A DNA stretch of 18,758 nt from Bacteroidia bacterium (GTDB lineage: Bacteria > Bacteroidota > Bacteroidia > Bacteroidales > Paludibacteraceae): the NCBI GenBank assembly GCA_021152555.1, contig JAGKVE010000042.1:1-18758 (forward strand). The letters run 5' to 3'. A model generated the notes under the pieces. The model searched no databases and was not told the origin of the DNA. It worked only from the letters and a program-made list of their open reading frames with translations. This document shows positions 7,254 to 14,306 of this stretch, piece by piece. Numbering within the stretch: position 1 is the stretch's first letter; each line of letters begins with the position of its first letter. Made by a program: the position numbers and the translations under genes.

Positions 7254-8965
7254 AAATAGCCATCACAGGAATAGGAGCCATCAGTGCCATCGGCAGTAAC
7301 TGTGCCGAGATGCTGGAAGCACTGCAAGCCGGACGTTCCGGTATCGGAAAAATGCGTTTTCTCGGCAGTACACACACGGACATTCCCGTGGGAGAGGTGC
7401 CATATAGCGATGCCGAACTCAAACAGATGGCAGGCATTACAGATGAACCTGCACCACGTACTTCGCTGCTTGGCATCATAGCGGCACAGGAAGCACTCAG
7501 AATGGCCGGCACACAATGCGATGTTTTCATTTCGGGCACTACGGTCGGAGGAATGGATTTGACCGAGCAACATTGGTACGACTACGCGCAAAGCAAAGCG
7601 GTAGAGAATATTCGTTTGCACGAAGCCGGTGAGTCAACAAATCTCATCGCGCATGCACTACACCAACCGTTCACCTTTGTTGCCACACCTTCTACTGCCT
7701 GCTCTTCGGCACTCAATGCAGTTATGCTTGGTGCCAACCTCATACGTTCCGGCAAAGCGAAAGCAGCATTGGTAGGAGGCGCGGAGAGTTTGAGCAAGTT
7801 CCATCTCAACGGTTTCAACACCCTCATGATCTTGGACAGACAGCCATGCCGCCCGTTCGATGCAGATCGTAACGGACTGAACCTTGGTGAAGGGGCCGGA
7901 TATCTCGTTATCGAGCGTGAAGAAGACGCCCTTGCACGAGGAACGCATATTCTCGGATATATAGGAGGGTACGCCAACACATGCGATGCCTTCCATCAGA
8001 CCGCATCATCCGATAACGGTGAAGGAGCGTATCGAGCCATGAAAGGCGCATTATCTATGGCGAACCTGTTGCCGGCTGAGATTGATTATGTTAATGCGCA
8101 CGGCACTGCCACTCCGAATAACGACCTGAGTGAGTCTGCTGCTTTATTACGTATTTTTGGAGAAAATATGCCGGCAGTCAGTAGCACTAAAGCCTTTACA
8201 GGCCATACAACCTCAGCTAGTGGAGGGCTTGAAGCAGTAATCTGCGTCCTTGCCATGCAGCATGCTTTCATTCCGGCGAACTTGAATTGGAAGAATACTT
8301 CCGAAGGACTAATCGTACCTGTGGCACAAACCCTACACCGGCCAATACATAATATACTATGCAACGCGTTTGGTTTTGGAGGCAATGAGTCTTCGCTTGT
8401 TATATGCGCCAAGGGGCGTGAACTGAGCGAGACCGTACCCACGCCCCTACATCCGAAACTCGCCATAGAACAGTTACCTGCCGAAGATGGCTCAGTCAGT
8501 CGCTACGTCTCTCCTGCAGAAGGAAGGCGAATGACGTTACAGACACGACGCCTGGTGGCAGTGGCAAAGCGTGCTTTGGATGAGTGCGGCATCGAGAAAC
8601 CGGATGCCATTATCTGCGCGACACAATGGGGATGTATGTTACAATCAATGCGCTTCTTGCAGGACATGATGGATTATAATGAACAACAACTCAAACCCAC
8701 ACCATTCATACAATCAACACATAATACCATCGCATCGCTCATCGCCATCCTCACCGGAAACCATGGATATAATGCCACGTATTCACAAGGAGAGCGCTCT
8801 ATTGATTGCGCTATAACTGATGTTGAAACACAGATGAGTCTCGGACTTATACACTCTGCACTTGTGTTGGAGTTTGACGAAGAAGTAGAAAAATGGGATG
8901 AAGTCTTGGCTCTCATCGGTGACCGAACAAAAGCTATCGCACGCGCGTACGTGTACACGAACTAA
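7250..8965 (+). CDS. Beta-ketoacyl synthase fused to a C-terminal chain-length-factor-like domain
   Basis: 571 residues from a GTG start that overlaps the carrier stop. Residues 1-390 are a full FabF-type ketosynthase: C151 in STACSSAL, H284 in NAHGTAT, K314 and H319 in TGHTTSASGG, then FGFGGNESS near 374-382. After a linker, residues ~418-545 form a second thiolase-fold-like unit of the ketoacyl-synt_2 type (SPAEGRRMTLQTRRL, IICATQWG, FIQSTHNTIASLIAI). That type is encoded separately as a chain-length factor in proteobacterial aryl polyene clusters. This domain lacks a catalytic Cys and the GHT motif. The protein is probably the main elongating ketosynthase with its length-setting partner built in. 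It could instead be a natural variant common in Bacteroidetes. Confidence 0.88.
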   Translation: MKIAITGIGAISAIGSNCAEMLEALQAGRSGIGKMRFLGSTHTDIPVGEVPYSDAELKQMAGITDEPAPRTSLLGIIAAQEALRMAGTQCDVFISGTTVGGMDLTEQHWYDYAQSKAVENIRLHEAGESTNLIAHALHQPFTFVATPSTACSSALNAVMLGANLIRSGKAKAALVGGAESLSKFHLNGFNTLMILDRQPCRPFDADRNGLNLGEGAGYLVIEREEDALARGTHILGYIGGYANTCDAFHQTASSDNGEGAYRAMKGALSMANLLPAEIDYVNAHGTATPNNDLSESAALLRIFGENMPAVSSTKAFTGHTTSASGGLEAVICVLAMQHAFIPANLNWKNTSEGLIVPVAQTLHRPIHNILCNAFGFGGNESSLVICAKGRELSETVPTPLHPKLAIEQLPAEDGSVSRYVSPAEGRRMTLQTRRLVAVAKRALDECGIEKPDAIICATQWGCMLQSMRFLQDMMDYNEQQLKPTPFIQSTHNTIASLIAILTGNHGYNATYSQGERSIDCAITDVETQMSLGLIHSALVLEFDEEVEKWDEVLALIGDRTKAIARAYVYTN

Positions 8966-8976
8966 TTTAGGAATAC

Positions 8977-9327
8977 ATGAGACTTATCCTTTTGGCATTG
9001 ATACAGAGCCTGTTCCTTTGCGGAGGACAGATGTTCATGAAACTGGCACTTAAAGCCTCTGGTTCTTTCTCGTGGACATGGTCCTTTGTACTTGCCCAAC
9101 TGACCAATTGGTGGTGGCTCGCATGCGGCGTGTCATTTACCACGGCGGGTATTTTGTGGATGTACATACTCAAGCATTGGTCCTTCTCACAGGCTTACCC
9201 GCTCAGCAGTCTCGCTTATATTTTTGGAATGATTGCTGCCATGTTAGTCTTCCATGAACATATTGCATGGACACAATGGGTTGGAATACTATTTATTATG
9301 GCGGGATGTTACCTTGTCGCCAACTAA
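8977..9327 (+). CDS. Small multidrug-resistance/EamA-like membrane protein
   Basis: 116 residues with four predicted membrane helices (about 2-24, 36-60, 66-88 and 95-115), and the ending WVGILFIMAGCYLVAN. The size and pattern fit the SMR/EamA family, including ArnE/ArnF-like half-transporters that flip lipid-linked sugars. In this operon it might flip a lipid- or polyprenol-linked intermediate made by the GT2 domain downstream. It probably works as a dimer, and the substrate is inferred only from context. It starts 11 bases after the ketosynthase. Confidence 0.75.
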   Translation: MRLILLALIQSLFLCGGQMFMKLALKASGSFSWTWSFVLAQLTNWWWLACGVSFTTAGILWMYILKHWSFSQAYPLSSLAYIFGMIAAMLVFHEHIAWTQWVGILFIMAGCYLVAN

Positions 9328-9345
9328 AACTGAATACTATTTCTC

Positions 9346-9750
9346 ATGCTTGCATTGATTATTGCTGCTATAATAAGCCTTGAAGCGGACTTTATGCAAA
9401 CCAAACAAGTCGCACTAATGAACGAACCGCAAGTTTCTTCCGGTCACATGACTTATCGTGCGCCGGACTTTATGCGGTGGGAATATCAAAAACCCGAAAC
9501 GATTGTCTGGGAAGTGGATGGAGACAAAAGTAACGTCAATCCACAGATTCAGAAACTGCTGCGCATGATTATGTCGTCTATCGCAGGAAACACGCAGGAA
9601 GACACCAGGATGTTGCGGGAGTCCAAACGGCTCTTTAAAGCGGTCAACATCACAATGGATGAAAAACAAGGCACCGCCAAACGTGTCGAACTGATTGAGA
9701 AAAACGGAGATACCACTATCATTGAATTTAGTAATGTCATTAAGAAATAA
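9346..9750 (+). CDS. LolA-like outer-membrane lipoprotein carrier-type protein
   Basis: 134 residues. The start of the LolA fold is recognisable: LEADFMQTKQV, QVSSGHMTYRAPDFMRWEYQKPE and the following IVWEVDGD strand. The C-terminus TTIIEFSNV also fits. It is short for the family (~180-200). The N-terminal hydrophobic stretch (LALIIAAIIS) is only about ten residues with no positive charge before it, a minimal export signal. An in-frame TGA at 9331-9333 rules out a longer start. LolA-like proteins are regular members of aryl polyene clusters and are thought to carry the lipid product through the periplasm. It overlaps the next gene by 17 bases. Confidence 0.72.
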   Translation: MLALIIAAIISLEADFMQTKQVALMNEPQVSSGHMTYRAPDFMRWEYQKPETIVWEVDGDKSNVNPQIQKLLRMIMSSIAGNTQEDTRMLRESKRLFKAVNITMDEKQGTAKRVELIEKNGDTTIIEFSNVIKK

Positions 9751-12232
9751 ATCAATATGTGCCCTTATTCCGACGTATAACAACGCCGGAACAATACTTG
9801 ATGTGGTGCGTCGTACCCATCGCCAACTACGCGATATCATCGTCGTAGCGGACGGGTGTACGGATAATACGCTCGAGTTGCTCGCTACGTTGGATTTTCC
9901 GGTCACTATCGTTACTTACCCCAAGAACAAAGGAAAAGGCGGCGCACTCGTCGCAGGTTTCCATAAGGCCATACAAATGGGCTTTGACTACGCACTCACA
10001 ATTGACGCGGACGGACAGCACTATCCCGAGGATATACCTCTTTTGCTGCGTGCACTGGATGTACATCCTGGTATGCTCATTGTCGGTTCACGGCAGTTCA
10101 CAGACAAGAATATGCCAAGCAAAAGTAAATTTGCCAACAAGTTCTCTAATTTCTGGTTCCGCCTGCAAACCACTGTCAACTTGCCGGATACACAGACTGG
10201 ATTCCGTATATATCCACTTAATAAGCTATACGGACTCAACATTCTCACCAACCGATATGAAGCGGAACTCGAACTGCTTGTCTTTGCCGCATGGCATAAT
10301 GTGCAACTCATTCCTGTTCCTGTACGCGTTTACTATCCACCAAAAGAACTACGAGTCAGTCATTTTAGACCTGTATATGATTTCACGCGCATCAGTATTC
10401 TCAACTGTTTCCTTTGCTTGGGAGCACTCCTTTTCGGATATGTGAATATGTATTGGCGGACTGTCCTCTGTTTCGGTTATTTCGGGCTAACGATGCCCCT
10501 TTTCATCAGTCCCTATTCGCTCCTTTTCTTTGCTGTTTTAGGTAATACTCCCGAGAGCAGGCTACGTTACCATAAGCAAATGCAGCGACTGGCGAAGCAT
10601 TATTGTTTCATGCTCGGCGGATTGCATTATACAATTGATAATCCGTACAAGGTGCAGCTCGATGACGGACCGTCGGTTATCATTTCTAATCACCAGTCCC
10701 TTATTGACATTATGATTTTCCTTTCTCTCACGCCGAAGATGGTGGTGATGGTGAAAGATTATATCTGGAAGAATCCTGTTTTCCATACCGTTGCCGATAA
10801 GTTGGATTGTTTCCCGCTCTCGATGGACGATGAGCATAAAGAAGCGCTCTTCAAGCGCGTTACGGAGGAAGGCTATTCGATTATGCTTTTCCCGGAAGGC
10901 ACGCGCACCACAACCGGCGAGATTGGGCGTTTCCATCGCGGTGCAACATATTATGCCCAAACACTTAATCTGCCTATCCGCCCGCTTTTCATAGAAGGCT
11001 TGTGCGATTATATCAGCCGACGCCAGTTTGCGCTCAAACCCAATCACGTCACGGTACATCTACTGCCGGAGATTATGCCGGATGACCGCTCGTTTGGACC
11101 TGATTATAAGCGCCGTACCAAATCGCTTGAGTGCCATTATAGCGCCCTGCTCCATTCCAACCGTATCCATGTCGGTATTCTCGGTGCGGGCGTCGGAGGC
11201 CTTTTCACAGGCGCTTTGCTTGCGCAGAGAGGCTATCAGGTGACGCTTTTGGAGCAACTGCCCCTCTACTGCGGAGGATTATATTCGTATGAACGGAACG
11301 GCGAAATATGGGCAACCGGCATGCATATACTGACAGGCCTCGAACCTGAAGGGGCTGTAACAAAAGTACTAGAATCGCTTGGTATTCAAGCAGATTGCGT
11401 GAGAACTACATTGGACCATTCGCCTGAGGAACTCATCGGAAAAGCAGAATGGGAGAAGAGCGGGAACGGTGTTTTTCGGTTTATCGGAGGTAGTCAGAAA
11501 CTGGCAGATGATCTGGCATTGTTCATCACACGTCATGGAGGTCGCATATTGACTTCACAGCGAGTCACGCATCTCACACAAGACGACGGACAATTCATTG
11601 TCACTACAGAGCGTGCAACTATGCGGTTCGACAAGGTGGTCAGCAGTCTTCATCCGAAGCAATTACTTGCTATCACATCTCTTCCGCTATACCGCCCGGC
11701 TACTGTCAAACGTATCCTGTCAACTTCGGAGACGGTCGGCTCGTTTAAGACCTATATCAGACTGAAACCCGATGCACTGCCTTACGATGAAGTCACTCAT
11801 TTTATTCCTGCGCATAATTTACTTGTAATGACGCCTTGCATTGAGCGCGGACAGCGTTTTGCCCGTACAATAGAGACCGTCATGCCTTTGGATTATTGTG
11901 AGTTAGCACCTTGGCAGGAAGACCGCAAAGCACATTATGCTGATTACGAGGAGTTTAAACAACGCAAGGAGCAAGAAGTCTTGTCACTTATCGAGACAAT
12001 CTATCCGAACATCCGCAAACAGATGATTGATATATTCTCTTCCACTTCGCTTACTTTCCGCGATGACTATCTGTCGCCGGAAGGGGCTATGTTCGGTATG
12101 AGTGAGTCTGTAGGTTCGGTTCGTACGCGCGTTAAAGGGCTCTATCTCACAGGACAGAATGTGTTCCTTCATGGTCTGTGCGGCGTGGTGATGACTTCTT
12201 TATTAACTGTTGATGCCGTATGCGAAGAATAA
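9734..12232 (+). CDS. Three-domain fusion: GT2 glycosyltransferase, PlsC-type acyltransferase, FAD-dependent oxidoreductase
   Basis: 832 residues from ATG 9734, which is preferred over an ATG at 9695 buried in the LolA-like gene. Domain 1 (1-~235) is a GT2 enzyme: ALIPTYNNAG at 10-19, VADGCTDNT at 38-46, and DAD at 91-93 for metal and nucleotide-sugar binding. Membrane segments follow at about 220-270. Domain 2 (~280-470) is a lysophospholipid-type acyltransferase with N-H320-QSLI-D325 (H-x4-D) and FPEGTR at 386-391. Domain 3 (~478-832) is a CrtI/amine-oxidase-like flavoprotein: GILGAGVGG at 481-489, an ADP-binding acidic residue at E507, and a C-terminal YLTGQNVFLHG. GT2-acyltransferase proteins and separate FAD oxidoreductases are known in aryl polyene clusters. 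All three in one frame, with almost no linker near residue 475, is unusual. It probably builds and acylates the glycolipid anchor and oxidises the chain. Confidence 0.85.
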   Translation: MSLRNKSICALIPTYNNAGTILDVVRRTHRQLRDIIVVADGCTDNTLELLATLDFPVTIVTYPKNKGKGGALVAGFHKAIQMGFDYALTIDADGQHYPEDIPLLLRALDVHPGMLIVGSRQFTDKNMPSKSKFANKFSNFWFRLQTTVNLPDTQTGFRIYPLNKLYGLNILTNRYEAELELLVFAAWHNVQLIPVPVRVYYPPKELRVSHFRPVYDFTRISILNCFLCLGALLFGYVNMYWRTVLCFGYFGLTMPLFISPYSLLFFAVLGNTPESRLRYHKQMQRLAKHYCFMLGGLHYTIDNPYKVQLDDGPSVIISNHQSLIDIMIFLSLTPKMVVMVKDYIWKNPVFHTVADKLDCFPLSMDDEHKEALFKRVTEEGYSIMLFPEGTRTTTGEIGRFHRGATYYAQTLNLPIRPLFIEGLCDYISRRQFALKPNHVTVHLLPEIMPDDRSFGPDYKRRTKSLECHYSALLHSNRIHVGILGAGVGGLFTGALLAQRGYQVTLLEQLPLYCGGLYSYERNGEIWATGMHILTGLEPEGAVTKVLESLGIQADCVRTTLDHSPEELIGKAEWEKSGNGVFRFIGGSQKLADDLALFITRHGGRILTSQRVTHLTQDDGQFIVTTERATMRFDKVVSSLHPKQLLAITSLPLYRPATVKRILSTSETVGSFKTYIRLKPDALPYDEVTHFIPAHNLLVMTPCIERGQRFARTIETVMPLDYCELAPWQEDRKAHYADYEEFKQRKEQEVLSLIETIYPNIRKQMIDIFSSTSLTFRDDYLSPEGAMFGMSESVGSVRTRVKGLYLTGQNVFLHGLCGVVMTSLLTVDAVCEE

Positions 12233-13038
12233 CGATTATCCTTATATGTCTCTGCATCGCCATGTCCGGCATGGCGAAGAAACCGCGCTTGACACCTTTC
12301 CTTGCTGACAGTTCGGCGAATTCGGGTATGGCTATTGTTGTCTGTCCGGGCGGAAGTTACTCGTGGCTTGATATAAAAACGGAAGGAATCGGCGTTGCGC
12401 AGTGGTTACAATCAAACGGAATCAATGCTTTTGTACTTGAGTACCATGTAGCAAACGTATCGGCGTATATGTTCGGATACCGCGTACTCGGTATCGGGAA
12501 TAGGTATCCCAAGATGCTCAATGATGTGGAGTTTGCCCTGAAACAGGTCTATGATGCGGCAGATTCGCTTCATATTGATACGGCGCGTATCGGCGTCATG
12601 GGTTTCTCTGCGGGAGGACACCTGACCATGATGTCATTCACGCACAACCGCACGGCTTACAAACCCCGGTTCCTTTGCCCGATGTACCCCGTAGTCACAT
12701 TTACAGACGAGCGCTACGTGCATAAACGTTCGAGGCGTGGCGCACTGGGTGTTTGGGGACAATGGAAACAACCCATGCGCGACAGTCTCTCTATTGAGCA
12801 CCATATAACCACAGATTGCCCGCCCGTCTTCCTCGTTAATTGTGTCGATGACCCTGTCGTTAAATATCAGAACTCTGAGCTATTGGACTCGGCACTCACG
12901 GCAAACAATGTGCCGCATACATATATTCAATACCAAACAGGCGGCCACGGTTTCGGTGCGTCTGAGTCTAAAGGCACAACGGAAAGCAGACAATGGAAAA
13001 AAGCATTTTTACAATGGATATTGAGTTTGGAGCGATAG
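12220..13038 (+). CDS. Exported alpha/beta hydrolase (acetyl-esterase/dienelactone hydrolase-like)
   Basis: 272 residues. A signal peptide is clear: RR, then ITIILICLCIAMSGMA, cut near residue 19. The hydrolase core shows CPGGSY at 42-47 (oxyanion hole, HGG-like), nucleophile S130 in GFSAGG, an acid at D210 or D211 in VNCVDDPVV, and H243 in GGHGFG. Members annotated as acetyl-xylan esterases look like this, but there are no carbohydrate genes nearby. In the cluster it could remove an acyl group from the product, or release it, in the periplasm. It overlaps both neighbours (13 bases upstream; 46 bases, or 25 with the alternative start, downstream). Confidence 0.8.
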   Translation: MRRITIILICLCIAMSGMAKKPRLTPFLADSSANSGMAIVVCPGGSYSWLDIKTEGIGVAQWLQSNGINAFVLEYHVANVSAYMFGYRVLGIGNRYPKMLNDVEFALKQVYDAADSLHIDTARIGVMGFSAGGHLTMMSFTHNRTAYKPRFLCPMYPVVTFTDERYVHKRSRRGALGVWGQWKQPMRDSLSIEHHITTDCPPVFLVNCVDDPVVKYQNSELLDSALTANNVPHTYIQYQTGGHGFGASESKGTTESRQWKKAFLQWILSLER

Positions 13039-14306
13039 AACGTATCCGCACCTATCAGGAAGATTTGTTGCGCAAGCAGATTGCCTACCTTGCAGAGCAT
13101 TCTCCGTTTTATCAGCGTCTTTTCGCCAAGCATGCCATCAATCCCGCTTCTATCCGTACGATAGAGGATTTGCAGCATGTCCCATTTACAGAGAAGTCTG
13201 ATCTGCAACGTTTTAATGACGATTTCTTATGTGTTCCGAAAGAAGACATCATCGATTACATTACCACCTCCGGTACGCTGGGAGACCCTGTCCTTTTCGG
13301 TTGTACGGAGTCCGATTTGGAGCGGCTTGCGTATAATGAGCATAAATCGTTTGCATGCGCGGGTTTGCATAAAGGCGATATTCTGCAACTTATGACAACC
13401 ATTGACAAACGCTTTATGGCGGGACTTGCTTATTGGTTGGGAATACGCCGGATGGGGGCAAGTATCATCCGGGTTGGAAACGGTATTCCCGAACTGCAAT
13501 GGGATACTATCCAGCGTCTACACCCTACGGCAATCATGTGCGTGCCGTCATTTATACTGCGACTTATCGACTACGCCGAGCAAAACAATATTGATTATCG
13601 TCACTCCTCTATCCGTAAAATTATCGGAATCGGCGAAGGACTGCGCGATCAGCAGTTCAACCTCAATCTGCTCGGCCAGCGGATTCATGAAAAATGGCCC
13701 GAAGTGGAACTATACGCCACCTACTCTTCAACAGAGATGTCCGCCACTTTCTCCGAATGTGAACATGCCTGCGGAGGACACGTACATCCCGAACTTATTA
13801 TCGTGGAAATTATTGGCGAAGATGACAAGCCTGTTCCTGACGGAGAATCCGGTGAAATTGTAATCACGACGCTTGGCGTACAAGGGATGCCTTTATTGCG
13901 TTTCCGCACGGGAGACATCGCCGCGAAGATAGCCCAACCATGTGCTTGCGGACGTAATTCGTACCGTCTCACTCCACTCATCGGAAGAAAGCATAATATG
14001 ATTAAACTCAAAGGGACTACTATCTATCCACCGGCTATCAATGATGTGCTGGACCATACCCTTTTTGTAAGCAGTTACGTGGTAGTAGTACGCCCGTCAG
14101 ACGCAGGTACAGATGAGGTTGTTGTACGTATCAGTTTAAGTGGGAACACCATTAGTGAACAGGAGGCGGTCGCGCAACTCAAGGAGCATTTTCGTAGCCG
14201 CCTGCGTGTAGCTCCGATTGTGGAAGTGCTGCCGGCTGAGGTCATTCAGCGAATCAATTTCCCGGCGAAAAGCAGGAAACCTGTTAAGTTCATTGACGAG
14301 CGATGA
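12993..14306 (+). CDS. PaaK-like adenylate-forming ligase (aryl acid activation)
   Basis: 437 residues, normal for phenylacetate-CoA ligase-type enzymes. Motifs: TTSGTLGDPV at 91-100 (ATP loop), YSSTE at 243-247, FRTGD at 303-307, IKLKGTTIYPP at 336-346, and a C-terminal PAKSRKPVKF where the catalytic Lys would lie. Cys pairs at 255/259 and 316/318 could bind zinc. The likely role is ATP-dependent activation of 4-hydroxycinnamate and loading onto CoA or one of the two acyl carrier proteins, which starts the polyene. An alternative ATG at 13014 (M8) would shorten the overlap with the hydrolase. The stop overlaps the exporter's ATG (ATGA). Confidence 0.87.
   Translation: MEKSIFTMDIEFGAIERIRTYQEDLLRKQIAYLAEHSPFYQRLFAKHAINPASIRTIEDLQHVPFTEKSDLQRFNDDFLCVPKEDIIDYITTSGTLGDPVLFGCTESDLERLAYNEHKSFACAGLHKGDILQLMTTIDKRFMAGLAYWLGIRRMGASIIRVGNGIPELQWDTIQRLHPTAIMCVPSFILRLIDYAEQNNIDYRHSSIRKIIGIGEGLRDQQFNLNLLGQRIHEKWPEVELYATYSSTEMSATFSECEHACGGHVHPELIIVEIIGEDDKPVPDGESGEIVITTLGVQGMPLLRFRTGDIAAKIAQPCACGRNSYRLTPLIGRKHNMIKLKGTTIYPPAINDVLDHTLFVSSYVVVVRPSDAGTDEVVVRISLSGNTISEQEAVAQLKEHFRSRLRVAPIVEVLPAEVIQRINFPAKSRKPVKFIDER

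Noticed and set aside
6992..7621. 209-residue minus-strand frame over the carrier protein and ketosynthase
   Set aside because: It is antisense to two well-supported genes and has no recognisable domain.
11169..11243. A separate start (ATG 11169) for the FAD oxidoreductase
   Set aside because: This ATG is out of frame with the flavin domain. The GxGxxG frame is continuous with the acyltransferase and no in-frame start with a ribosome site is visible at the junction.
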